From NCBI RefSeq assembly GCF_036388275.1, contig NZ_DASVSF010000113.1:248001-312000 (forward strand): a stretch of DNA of 64,000 nucleotides, written 5' to 3'. Source of the DNA: Longimicrobium sp. (GTDB lineage Bacteria > Gemmatimonadota > Gemmatimonadetes > Longimicrobiales > Longimicrobiaceae). A model generated the notes under the pieces. That model made no database searches and was not told where the DNA came from. It was given only the letters and a program-made list of their open reading frames with translations. This document shows positions 1 through 9,589 of the stretch, piece after piece. A program made the translations under genes and the position numbers. Each line of letters begins with the position of its first letter. Within the stretch, counting starts at the first letter, position 1.

Positions 1-117
1 GGATCCCTCAGTCGCTGCGGAGTACAGCCTTCGGGCCGGTCCGGTGTGGTCGCTTCCATCGGGATGACATTGCGCGCTCCCGGCAGGTGCCGCGGGCGGG
101 CAGGTGAAGCCCCGCCG

Positions 118-948
118 CTACCCGTGCCGCTGGTTCACCCGCAACGCAATCCGCGCGGCGACGCCCAGCGGAAGCAGGCGCCCGAACAGCGTGGCCGCCC
201 GGTTCGCCGCGCCGGGAACCACGTGAGCCCGGTCCGCGTCGAACGCGTCCAGTCCCCCCGCGACCACCTGCTCGGGCGTCAGGTAGCCCGGCTGCCCCTC
301 GTACACGCGCGTGCCGGCCACCGCCTGGAACCCGCTGGGCGTGGGCCCGGGGCACAGGGCCATCACGCGCACCCCGGCTTGCCGGTTCTCCACCGCCAGC
401 GACTCCGAGAGCGACAGCACGAACGCCTTGGTGGCCGCGTAGGCCGCCATCGAGGGCACGGGCTGAAAGGCGACGATTGAGGCCACGTTGATGATGCCCC
501 CCGCTCCGCGCTCCCGCATCTCCCCCACGGCCAGGTGCGCCAGCTCCAGCAGCGCCGTGCAGTTCAGCGACACCATCTCCGCCTGCCGCTCCCTCGGCAG
601 CTCGTGGAAGCGGCCGCGCAGCCCGAAGCCCGCGTTGTTCACCAGCAGGTGCACTGGATGCTCGGCCGAAGCCTGTTCCCACGCCCGCGCCGCGGCCCCG
701 GGCACCGCCAGGTCCGCGGCAACCACCTGCGTCTCGATGCCGTGCTCCCGCCGCAGCGCATCGCCCAGCGCCTGCAGCCGGTCCGCGGAACGCGCGCAGA
801 GCACCAGGTTCATCCCGCGCGCCGCAAGCGCCCACGCGAACGCCTCGCCGATGCCCATCGACGCGCCCGTCACCAGCGCCCACCGGCCGCGGTATTCGAA
901 GGGCCCGGAGCCGGCGGACCGGGAACGCTCGGACGGATGATCGGGCAT
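118..948 (-). CDS. SDR-family NAD(P)-dependent oxidoreductase
   Basis: Classical short-chain dehydrogenase of 276 aa. The Rossmann glycine motif TGASMGIG lies at residues 27-34, NNAG at 104-107, the catalytic Ser at about 157 and YAATK (Tyr170, Lys174) follows. The C-terminal part (VVAGGLDAFDADRAHVVPG) resembles the DltE/YdfG-like SDRs that act on acyl or keto substrates, but the substrate cannot be read from the sequence. The first 20 residues are Ser/Arg rich and may be over-extended. It stands alone on the minus strand, separated by a hairpin from the SMI1 gene upstream. The family call is firm; the specific reaction is unknown. Confidence 0.92.
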   Translation of the reverse strand: MPDHPSERSRSAGSGPFEYRGRWALVTGASMGIGEAFAWALAARGMNLVLCARSADRLQALGDALRREHGIETQVVAADLAVPGAAARAWEQASAEHPVHLLVNNAGFGLRGRFHELPRERQAEMVSLNCTALLELAHLAVGEMRERGAGGIINVASIVAFQPVPSMAAYAATKAFVLSLSESLAVENRQAGVRVMALCPGPTPSGFQAVAGTRVYEGQPGYLTPEQVVAGGLDAFDADRAHVVPGAANRAATLFGRLLPLGVAARIALRVNQRHG

Positions 949-976
949 GGTAACAATCGAAGGCAGGAGAAACGAA

Positions 977-1006
977 AAGGGCGCGGGAATCAGCTCCCGC
1001 GCCCTT
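977..1006 (-). terminator. Hairpin terminator of the SMI1/KNR4 gene
   Basis: A 12-bp perfect stem (977-988 with 995-1006) with a 6-nt loop is followed on the minus strand by TTTTCG. It lies about 160 nt downstream of the SMI1 stop codon and just upstream of the SDR start. Confidence 0.6.
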
Positions 1007-1167
1007 CGCGTTGCGAACTTCGCGCCCGCTCACGTCGTGGTGCGCCGGTCGTGTCCAGCCGCTCGATACGAGCCGGCCACTTCTGGTGCCACACCTGCGA
1101 GGCTCCCGCGCCGGCTTCTTGGTTATTTCGGGAGACGTCCGCCCTTCAGCAATCACATCCCAAGATC

Positions 1168-1668
1168 CTATACCGTGCAGTTAGCGGGATCAGCTACGAA
1201 CTCCGCGAGGGACTCACACTCAAACTCGAACTCGCCAGTCTCATGATCGAGTGCGAGCACCTGACCGGCAGTGAAGTCGCCGAAACCTCTCAAGCAGAGC
1301 GCGTAAACGACCCCAAAGCCGTTCTTCTGCGCAAAGAACACCACGTTGTGGAACTCCTCGACGGCAGGAATGGGACCCTCACTGCCGCCGAAGTAATCCC
1401 GTAGCTGCTCCGGCTGCTCCAGGATTTGTGGAACGCTCAGGTACAGCGGATTCCACCCTGGTCCCCAGTACTTGTCCCGATAAGCAACCCCGTTGAACTC
1501 GAACAACATCGAACGATGATCAGGGTGCAAGCCTGAGCCGAAAGTGTTCTCCAGCCGAGCGATGTCCTCGCTGGTTGCAGGGGCCGCGAACCTGTACTCG
1601 CTCGCGAGATAATCGCGATCCTCGAATTCCTCTATCGCTTCATCCAACAGCGTTTTCCACTGCGCCAT
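1168..1668 (-). CDS. SMI1/KNR4 family protein
   Basis: 166-aa protein with the SUKH/SMI1 pattern: an N-terminal helix, ATSEDIARLENTFG, then LFEFNGVAYRD and a Tyr/Trp-rich strand segment (WGPGWNPLYL). SUKH proteins are commonly immunity proteins to polymorphic toxins or contact-dependent nucleases. No toxin gene is adjacent here, so that role is only a possibility. The gene stands alone, its start is ATG, and no signal peptide is visible. The acidic composition fits an immunity protein. Confidence 0.75.
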   Translation of the reverse strand: MAQWKTLLDEAIEEFEDRDYLASEYRFAAPATSEDIARLENTFGSGLHPDHRSMLFEFNGVAYRDKYWGPGWNPLYLSVPQILEQPEQLRDYFGGSEGPIPAVEEFHNVVFFAQKNGFGVVYALCLRGFGDFTAGQVLALDHETGEFEFECESLAEFVADPANCTV

Positions 1669-1749
1669 GTCGCACCTTCAGTTGCGTGACAAGAGCGTTT
1701 CAGGAAAACGAACCGGACGCCGGCCCAGGAACGTCCCGCATGACCGGCG

Positions 1750-4068
1750 CTACCAGCTGAGCCCGCTGTCCAGCAGGGCCTGGGCCTCGTCGGCGCTGGC
1801 CGGGCGCGAGAACAGGTAGCCCTGCCCGTACTCGCAGCGCAGCGCGCGGATCTGGCTGAGCACGCCCGGGTTCTCGATGCCCTCCGTCACCACCTCCACC
1901 CCCAGCGCCTGCGCCATGGCCACGATGGTGCGCACGATCTGCAGCGGGTCGTCGCCCGCCCCCGTCACGAACGAGCGGTCGATCTTCAGCGCGTCCAGCG
2001 GCAGCCGGTGGAGGTAGCTGAGCGACGAATACCCGGTGCCGAAGTCGTCCACGTGAAGCCGCACCCCCAGCGCCTTCAGCCGGTGAAGCATGCCCATCAC
2101 CGCCGCGGACTGCTGCAGGATGGTGCTTTCGGTGATCTCCAGCTCCAGCGACCCGGGCTCGATGCCCGTGCGGGCCACCACCTCGGCCACGCGGTCCACC
2201 AGGTCCGGCTGCGTGAACTGCCGCGCCGACAGGTTCACGGCCATCCGCATCCCCGCCCCGCCGGGCCGGTCCTGCAGGGTGCGCAGGGTGGTGCACGCCT
2301 GCTCCAGCACCCACAGCCCCAGCGGCAGGATCAGCCCCGTCTCCTCGGCCAGCGGCACGAACTCGTCGGGCTGGATCATGCCGCGCGTGGGGTGCTCCCA
2401 CCGCGCCAGCGCCTCGAACCCCGCGATGCGCCCGGTCTCCAGCTTGACGATGGGCTGGTAGTGCACGCGCAGCTCGCCGCGCTGCAGGGCATGGCGCAGG
2501 TCCGTTTCCAGGTGCAGCCGGGCGATGGCCTCGGCGTGCATGGCGGGATCGAACACCTGGTAGTGGCCCTCGCCGGCCTCGCGGGCACGCACCATGGCGA
2601 TGGTGGAGTCGCGCAGCACGTCCTCGGCGCGCTCGTACGTCCCCTCGCCCAGGACGATGCCGATGCTGGCGCCGCTGAACACCTCGCGCCCGCCCACGCG
2701 GAAGGACGCCGTCAGGGTGCTGTGGATGGAGGCCGCGATGCGGGCCGGCTCGCGCACGCCCCGCACGTCTTCCAGGAGCACGGCGAACTGGTCGCCGCCG
2801 ACGTGGGCGATCATGCCGTCGGGGGGAACGCACTCGCGCAGGCGCTCCGCCGCGGCGCGCAGCAGCTCCTCGGCCGAGGCGCGGCCCAGGCTGTCGGCCA
2901 CCAGCTGCACCCGGTCGATTTCCACCGCCAGCAGCGCGAAGTGGCCCTGCCCCATGCGCGCCAGCTCCACCGCCAGCTCCAGCCGGTGCGTCAGCAGCCC
3001 GCGGTTGGGCTGGCCCGTCACCGCGTCGTAGTACGCGCTGCGCAGCAGCTCGCGCTCCAGGTGCTTGCGGTGCGTCAGGTCTTCGCAGCAGGTCACCAGC
3101 CCCAGGGGCCGTCCCGACGCGTCGCGCACCACGTCGGAGCGCAGCATCACCGGAAAGGTGCTGCCGTCCTTCCTGACGTTGATGGTTTCGCGGTTCCACC
3201 CCTCGGCCGTCGCCATCTTCTCGGGCGCCAGCGGCCGGGCGGCCGCCGGCGGGGCGAAGATGCGGGCGTGCTTGCCGATCAGCTCGTCGGCCTCGTAGCC
3301 GTGCATCCGCGCGTCGGCGGGGTTGATGTAGAGAATGCGCCCGTTCACGTCGGTGACGGTGACGCCCAGCGTCATCGTTTCCACCGCCTTCTTCAGCATC
3401 CGCAGGTTCAGGCCCCGCTTGGAGGCGCTGCGCGCGGCGATGGCCAGCGCCTCCTGCACGCCCGGCGCGTCCTCGCGGCGCGCCACCAGGTGCGAGGCCA
3501 GGATGGCCAGCGACGAAAGCAGCTCCACCTCGTCGTCCGTCCACACCCGGGGGCGCGAATCGGCCACGCACAGGATGCCCGCCACACGCCCGTCCGCCCG
3601 GTGGAAGGGGATGCCGGCGTACCCCACCTCGCCCAGCCACAGCGTGGGGTCGGCCAGCACCTCGGGTTGCTCGCGGGCGTCCCGCACCAGCAGCGGCTCA
3701 CCCGATTCCGCGGCCAGACGGCAGAGCGAACGCGGCAGCGCGGCCTCCCGCCGGGCGCGCCAGCATTCGCCACAGCCGCCCGCGGCATACGGTCCGCCAC
3801 CATCCACGAGGGAGATGACGGACACCGGGGCAGACACCAGGCGCACGGCGAGGGAGGCCAGGCGTTGGAAGCCTGCCTCGGCACTGCCCCCACGCTCGTC
3901 GAGCGTCGCGAGGGGGGAGCCGCCGTACGCGTTCAGCAGCATCACGGGCGAACCTGCTTCAGGAATTGGGATCAGTCTCGCCCCGGTAAAGAGCAAGGGC
4001 CGTGCGAGAGTCGCGGCAGTTTCGTCGGGTGGGCGATCGGGGGGGATGACGATGCATGATAACGACAC
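1750..4068 (-). CDS. GAF-PAS-GGDEF-EAL cyclic-di-GMP protein, GGDEF site degenerate
   Basis: 772 aa. A GAF domain (about residues 60-200) is followed by a PAS domain (about 222-335), a GGDEF domain (about 340-505) and an EAL phosphodiesterase domain (about 515-765). The cyclase signature reads GGDQF (424-428), so the catalytic/metal-binding Glu is Gln and cyclase activity is doubtful. The EAL domain looks intact: FEALARWEHP (552-554 is EAL), the Asn of VNLSARQ, LELEITES, DDFGTGYSS and the Lys of LKIDRSF. It probably hydrolyses c-di-GMP, with GAF/PAS sensing. A downstream Met (residue 43, before LLNAYGG) is a possible alternative start. No membrane segment is seen. Confidence 0.93.
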   Translation of the reverse strand: MSLSCIVIPPDRPPDETAATLARPLLFTGARLIPIPEAGSPVMLLNAYGGSPLATLDERGGSAEAGFQRLASLAVRLVSAPVSVISLVDGGGPYAAGGCGECWRARREAALPRSLCRLAAESGEPLLVRDAREQPEVLADPTLWLGEVGYAGIPFHRADGRVAGILCVADSRPRVWTDDEVELLSSLAILASHLVARREDAPGVQEALAIAARSASKRGLNLRMLKKAVETMTLGVTVTDVNGRILYINPADARMHGYEADELIGKHARIFAPPAAARPLAPEKMATAEGWNRETINVRKDGSTFPVMLRSDVVRDASGRPLGLVTCCEDLTHRKHLERELLRSAYYDAVTGQPNRGLLTHRLELAVELARMGQGHFALLAVEIDRVQLVADSLGRASAEELLRAAAERLRECVPPDGMIAHVGGDQFAVLLEDVRGVREPARIAASIHSTLTASFRVGGREVFSGASIGIVLGEGTYERAEDVLRDSTIAMVRAREAGEGHYQVFDPAMHAEAIARLHLETDLRHALQRGELRVHYQPIVKLETGRIAGFEALARWEHPTRGMIQPDEFVPLAEETGLILPLGLWVLEQACTTLRTLQDRPGGAGMRMAVNLSARQFTQPDLVDRVAEVVARTGIEPGSLELEITESTILQQSAAVMGMLHRLKALGVRLHVDDFGTGYSSLSYLHRLPLDALKIDRSFVTGAGDDPLQIVRTIVAMAQALGVEVVTEGIENPGVLSQIRALRCEYGQGYLFSRPASADEAQALLDSGLSW

Positions 4069-4100
4069 GTCACTTCAGCCGGTAGGCCCGCCTGCAAAAA

Positions 4101-4131
4101 GCGTCCGCCCTGGAATTTCCAGGGCGGACGC
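4101..4131. terminator. Bidirectional hairpin terminator
   Basis: Near-perfect 14-bp stem (4101-4114 with 4118-4131). AAATTTTT follows on the plus side and TTTTTGC on the minus side. It sits between the M28 peptidase stop (4158) and the EAL gene start (4068) and should end the peptidase transcript. Confidence 0.8.
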
Positions 4132-4157
4132 CAAATTTTTCCTTCAGGCGACGCAAC

Positions 4158-5924
4158 CTATTGGCGGCACGGCGCATTGGGGTCCTGGCGCGGCCCGTTC
4201 ACCGTGGGCCGGCGGTCGCGGTTGGCCACCTCCAGCGCGATGTCGTGCACAAACCCCGCGACTCGTGCAGAATGCTCGTAGTCGATGTACTGCGCCTCGT
4301 CGGTCAGCATGTGGTAGTGCGGGTGGTACCCCAGCGACAGGTACGTGATGGGAATGCCGTGCCGCGCGTACATGAAGTGGTCGCTCCGGCAGTATCGGTT
4401 GGCCGGGTGCCCGGGCGCGTCCCACGTGTAGTCGATCTGCATGGGCGTGGCGCGGCGCGCGTTCAGCCCGTCGATCAGGTCGCCCAGCTCGGTGGAAAGC
4501 CGCCGCGAGCCGATCATCTGGAGGGAGTACGGCCCGCCCCGGGCCACCTCCGTCGCGCGGCCGTGCCCCACCATGTCCATGTTCAGCACGGTGACGATGG
4601 AGTCGCGGGGCACCGTGGGATGGTCGGAGAACCACTGCGAGCCCAGCAGCCCCGCCTCTTCGGCGGTGTGCGAAAGGAAGATCACCGACCGGCGCGGGCG
4701 GGCGGGCGACGACGCCATCCGTTCGGCGATCTCCAGCAGCACCACCGTGCCGCTGCCGTCGTCGTCGGCGCCGTTGTAGATGCTGTCGCGCCGCGCGGGA
4801 CGAAGGGCCCGCAGGCTGTCGAGAATGCCCTGGATGCGCGCGCGCTGGGCCGCGGACGGGGCGCCCGGGCGGTCGTTGGCCCCCTGGGGCCGCATCACCG
4901 TGTTGTAGGCCACCAGCGAGTCGTGGTCCATCGCCTGCTCGGCGATGCCCTCGTGGTCGTTGTGCGCGCTGATGCCCACGAACTGGGCGCGCAGCGACGG
5001 GTCGGAGCCGCGCAGGATGGCCACCACGTTGCGGGCGGGCGCGTCCGGCCGCCGCGAGCCGAAGCGGAAGGAGCCGGTGACGGCGCGGCCCTGCGTTCCC
5101 GGGCGCATTCCCGCCAGCGGCGCCCCCATCATCCGCTCCGCGGCCGCCCGGGTGACGGTCATCCCGGCGGGGCCGGTGGGCGCCTGCGCGCCGGGCTGCT
5201 CCAGCTCCGCCGATTCGCCCTGCCCGAGGGTGAGCACGGCGGGCACGGTGATGTCGCTCGCGGCCACCGCCACGGCGGCGGCGCGGGGAAAGCGGGCCCG
5301 CGGATAGCCGGGCCACCAGCGGCCGTTCGGCTGGCCGTTCTCACCCGTGGGGGGCAGCAGCACCACCACCTTGCCGGCGGCCTGCGCGTCGGTGATCAGC
5401 TCGGCGCCCAACTGCCCGCCGAAGACCACCGGCGTGTTCTGCGCGCGGAACTCCGCGCCGAAGGGAAAGGTGTTGCCCAGCGGGGGGAGCGGCGAAAAGT
5501 CGGTCCACGGCGTCAGCGCCTGCCCGTTGGCGGAGAGCGACACCCCGGGGGCGATGCCCTTGACGACCAGCGGGATCGTCTGGAAGAAGGTGCCGTTCTC
5601 GCCGCCCGGCTCCAGCCCCATGCGGCGGAACTCGGCCGCGATGTAGTCCGTGCCCATCACGTTGCCGCGGTGCCCCGCCTGGCGGCCCATCATGGAATCG
5701 TCAGCCAGCACGTACAGGCGGCTCATCAGGTCGCCGGGGGTGATCTCGGCAACCGTGGGCCGCGCCTGGTACTTCAGCGGCAGTTGCACGTCGTGCTGCG
5801 CCGGCCCCGCGGCCGGGGCCGGCGCAGGCGACGGGCCCTCTTGCACGGGCGCGGGGGGCGCGCACGCGCCGGCCAGCACCGCGACGGCGGGCAGGCCGCG
5901 GGCGAGAATGCGGTAAACGGTCAC
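4158..5924 (-). CDS. Secreted M28-family zinc metallopeptidase (lipoprotein)
   Basis: 588 aa. The signal peptide ends in a lipobox (VLAGAC, Cys21), predicting a lipid-anchored envelope protein. A PA-like insert covers about residues 160-260. The M28 catalytic domain follows with the five co-catalytic zinc ligands in order: AHNDH (His320), GADDDGSG (Asp387/388), HTAEEAG (Glu421/422), LNMDM (Asp449) and the His cluster in GYHPHYH near residue 530. It is probably an aminopeptidase or carboxypeptidase on peptides outside the inner membrane. The start is GTG, preceded by AAGGAG six bases upstream. Ser/Ala/Pro-rich linker follows the lipobox. Confidence 0.93.
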   Translation of the reverse strand: MTVYRILARGLPAVAVLAGACAPPAPVQEGPSPAPAPAAGPAQHDVQLPLKYQARPTVAEITPGDLMSRLYVLADDSMMGRQAGHRGNVMGTDYIAAEFRRMGLEPGGENGTFFQTIPLVVKGIAPGVSLSANGQALTPWTDFSPLPPLGNTFPFGAEFRAQNTPVVFGGQLGAELITDAQAAGKVVVLLPPTGENGQPNGRWWPGYPRARFPRAAAVAVAASDITVPAVLTLGQGESAELEQPGAQAPTGPAGMTVTRAAAERMMGAPLAGMRPGTQGRAVTGSFRFGSRRPDAPARNVVAILRGSDPSLRAQFVGISAHNDHEGIAEQAMDHDSLVAYNTVMRPQGANDRPGAPSAAQRARIQGILDSLRALRPARRDSIYNGADDDGSGTVVLLEIAERMASSPARPRRSVIFLSHTAEEAGLLGSQWFSDHPTVPRDSIVTVLNMDMVGHGRATEVARGGPYSLQMIGSRRLSTELGDLIDGLNARRATPMQIDYTWDAPGHPANRYCRSDHFMYARHGIPITYLSLGYHPHYHMLTDEAQYIDYEHSARVAGFVHDIALEVANRDRRPTVNGPRQDPNAPCRQ

Positions 5925-6309
5925 TCCTGGCTCCTTGCGTCGGTCGTCGAGAATCGTGAGCTCCCCGCGAAGATACAGCCCTCCCTATGCGCGGCAAGCG
6001 CGGGGCCGCGCGATCGGCCATCGAAATACACGAGACTCCCACACATTCGCTCCCGTCACCCGCACTCGTGCAATCCACGCTCCCCTTCCCGCCACGCGAT
6101 GCAATACTGCAATGTGCCCGAGAGCGACGCTTTCAGCCACACAACCAGCCCGTCCTCCACAATCGGCATCCTCTCCCGCCACGTACGACACTCAACGGCC
6201 CACCTGTGGCGCAATACCCACGCCGGAAAGCGGCCATGTAAATTCATTGCCATGACGCAAACGAACGCGGAAGTTGGGGCCCCTGCCACTCCCCGGCTCC
6301 CGATCAGCG
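5925..6309. other. Intergenic region between divergent genes, no gene seen
   Basis: 385 bases between the M28 peptidase (minus) and the GNAT-like gene (plus). It must hold both promoters. The stretch near 6236-6250 (ATGTAAATTCATTG) is the most AT-rich part. I find no convincing -35/-10 pair, RNA gene or repeat here. Confidence 0.4.
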
Positions 6310-6900
6310 ATGCCCATCTCCACCTTCCGCGAAGCCCAGGAACGTTACGCGCGTATCAGGCGCGATGCATACGACCTCGTGGAGGAGCGTATCCAGAACC
6401 AGCGGGCCATCACCACGCCTGTCCGGCTCGCCGACATCGACGTGCATGCGCTCGACGTACGTTGGCGCACATGGACGCACCCTCACTGGTCCGGTTCCGG
6501 AGGATGGAATTGGGATGACATCACGCGCTCAGTTCTGCGTCGGCCCTCAGCCTTTCGAGTCGCGGTATGGAGCGGAGATCGGCTGCTCGCGCTGGCTGTC
6601 GGACGGGCATCCAAACGCTTGGCGTCCGGACGGCATCAGACGCTGTCACTGCACTTCATCGAGAGCCACCCCGACAGGAGGCATCCGCTACGGAATCGCA
6701 TTCTGGGAATCATCTTCAATGCCGCCGAGGAATACGGTCGTGCGATCGGAGCAACCCGGCTACGATTGGTCGACCCACTGCCCGGATCGGCACCGTTGTA
6801 CTTGCACGTAGGGTTTGGCATTGCCGGACGTTATGGACAGCATGTATACTTGGAGAGGCCCATCGGATCCCATGTACCCAGAGATGGAGACCAAGCATGA
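6310..6900 (+). CDS. GNAT-like acetyltransferase-fold protein, coupled to a small downstream gene
   Basis: 196 aa from the ATG at 6310; a TTG at 6274 is an alternative start in frame. The C-terminal half follows a GNAT pattern: strands FRVAVWSGDRLLALAVGRAS and QTLSLHFIESHP, a helix (NRILGIIFNAAEEYGRAIGA), then LRLVDPLP and LYLHVGFGIAGRY, which resembles the usual GNAT ending of an aromatic residue plus GF. The pyrophosphate-binding QxxGxG/A loop is not clear. Its stop overlaps the start of the next gene (ATGA at 6897-6900), so the two are translationally coupled. Substrate unknown. The layout, an enzyme-like gene plus a small coupled protein, resembles a toxin-antitoxin pair, but this is inference. 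Confidence 0.6.
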   Translation: MPISTFREAQERYARIRRDAYDLVEERIQNQRAITTPVRLADIDVHALDVRWRTWTHPHWSGSGGWNWDDITRSVLRRPSAFRVAVWSGDRLLALAVGRASKRLASGRHQTLSLHFIESHPDRRHPLRNRILGIIFNAAEEYGRAIGATRLRLVDPLPGSAPLYLHVGFGIAGRYGQHVYLERPIGSHVPRDGDQA

Positions 6901-7157
6901 CGAAACCGACTGAATTTTACCAAGGCGTGCCTGGTATCGCCGGGCGCGACCGGCCGCGGCGGCAGCGCTCCCCTGAGGAAGAAGAAGCCTTTCAGCAAGC
7001 CGTGAGACGGCCCGGTTTCTGGGAGTCGCTCAGCCCCGAAGTCCAGGCGGAGTGGGAAGCGTTCGACTGGCCGCAGCACCCGGTCGGCAGGCCACCGGAG
7101 ATCAGGGACATTCCGCGCCGGCCCAGGCGGCGGGGCGAGCCGCCTCGCGAGGGGTGA
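6897..7157 (+). CDS. Small charged protein coupled to the GNAT-like gene
   Basis: 86 aa, starting in the ATGA overlap with the GNAT-like gene. It is rich in Arg, Glu and Pro (DRPRRQRSPEEEEAF near residue 20; RRPRRRGEPPREG at the end) and has a central FWESLSPEVQAEWEAFDWP segment. I recognise no family. The size, charge and coupling would fit a regulatory or neutralising partner. A strong hairpin follows at once. Confidence 0.6.
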   Translation: MTKPTEFYQGVPGIAGRDRPRRQRSPEEEEAFQQAVRRPGFWESLSPEVQAEWEAFDWPQHPVGRPPEIRDIPRRPRRRGEPPREG

Positions 7158-7160
7158 ACG

Positions 7161-7194
7161 GAAGAGGCCCCGCCGGGCGTGGCGGGGCCTCTTC
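7161..7194 (+). terminator. Hairpin terminator after the GNAT-like operon
   Basis: A 14-bp GC-rich stem (7161-7174 with 7181-7194) with a 6-nt loop starts 3 bases after the stop codon. There is no U-tract, which is common for terminators in this window. Confidence 0.65.
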
Positions 7195-7299
7195 GCGTGC
7201 GGGGGCCAGGGCGCCGCGCGGCGTTTGCGTTCGCCCGGCGCAGGCCGCATCTTGCCGCCGGCCACGGGCCCTTACGCAACCCGCACCAATGCTGGAACG

Positions 7300-8709
<1,410 letters not shown>

Positions 8710-8791
8710 CGGATGGGGGTGAGAGGCACCCGTGAGCAGGGTGCTCTCACCCTCCGCTTGATCACGGCGTCCGTGGGACCAGTTTGACAAC

Positions 8792-9319
8792 ATGGGGGTA
8801 TGGAGGATGGAGACCGGCTACCATGGAACGAGCGTCCAAGCAGCACGGCGCATCCTCTTGGAAGGCTTTGAGCCCAGCCGTAATGAATACGACTGGCTGG
8901 GCGACGGAGCGTACTTCTTTCAGGGCGCGCCCGCGCGCGCACTCGACTGGGCTCGTGAACGGTTCGGCGCGGATGCCGCGGTGGTCGGGGCGGAGATCGA
9001 CCTTGGGGGGTGCATCGACCTCCTGGATACCCGGTGGAACGCCGTCGTGCGGGAAGCCTACGACGGGCTTCTCGCGATCCTGGCCCGCGAGGGATTGCCA
9101 GTTCCTCGCCAGGGGGCCGGTGCGCACCGGCTGGACCGCGCCGTGATCAACCATGCGGCTGGCCTGCTGGAAGAAACCGGAATGCAGGTGCGATCCGTGC
9201 GTGCGAGCTTTCGCGAAGGGGATCCTCTCTATCCCGGTTCGGCATTGTACGACCGGGCGCACGTACAGGTCTGCGTCCGCGACCTCAGTGCCATCATCCG
9301 CGCTTGGAGGGAGAGATGA
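8792..9319 (+). CDS. Putative ADP-ribosyltransferase-fold protein (YHGTS...DWLGDGAYFF family)
   Basis: 175 aa. The N-terminus carries YHGTS, then a helix (VQAARRILLEGF), then YDWLGDGAYFF and RALDWARERFG. This order (H-G-T, spacer, G-x-Y-F-F, helix) is typical of compact ADP-ribosyltransferase-like folds (DUF3990-like). The C-terminus ends in DRAHVQVCVRDLSAIIRAW, seen in a family of uncharacterised bacterial proteins. A second Met (8807, METGYHGTS) is an alternative start. Its stop overlaps the start of the next gene at ATGA. It may be the toxin of a two-gene module; the fold assignment rests on motif recognition only. Confidence 0.6.
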   Translation: MGVWRMETGYHGTSVQAARRILLEGFEPSRNEYDWLGDGAYFFQGAPARALDWARERFGADAAVVGAEIDLGGCIDLLDTRWNAVVREAYDGLLAILAREGLPVPRQGAGAHRLDRAVINHAAGLLEETGMQVRSVRASFREGDPLYPGSALYDRAHVQVCVRDLSAIIRAWRER

Positions 9320-9537
9320 GTGAGGACCACACCGGCAGGCCGTTCGATCCGGACACCGCGCGGCGGGCCATTCAGAATTACTACGCCACGACGGATGCCA
9401 GGCAGGTGATCGACGACGTGCGGCGATTCTCTCCGGAACTGGCTACGCGGCTCGGGATCGCAACACCCCGCCCGACCACTGTACGCACCGGCATCTTCCG
9501 TCGATTCGGCCGTTCGATCCACCGCCTGTTTTCCTAG
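9316..9537 (+). CDS. Small partner of the ART-like protein
   Basis: 73 aa, beginning in an ATGA overlap with the ART-like gene and preceded by GGAGGGAGAG, a strong ribosome binding site. Sequence such as FDPDTARRAIQNYYATTDARQVIDDVRRFSPELATRLG is helical and charged; the tail is Arg-rich (IFRRFGRSIHRLFS). I recognise no family. Coupling and size suggest an antitoxin or cofactor of the upstream protein. Confidence 0.6.
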   Translation: MSEDHTGRPFDPDTARRAIQNYYATTDARQVIDDVRRFSPELATRLGIATPRPTTVRTGIFRRFGRSIHRLFS

Positions 9538-9589
9538 ACGCCCTTTCGCCGCACACAGCGCCGCTGGCCGGGTGCGGCCTGCCAGGCTG

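Noticed and set aside
2008..4059. Long plus-strand open frame (683 codons)
   Set aside because: It is the antisense of the EAL protein; composition is His/Gln/Arg rich with no domain, a usual high-GC shadow.
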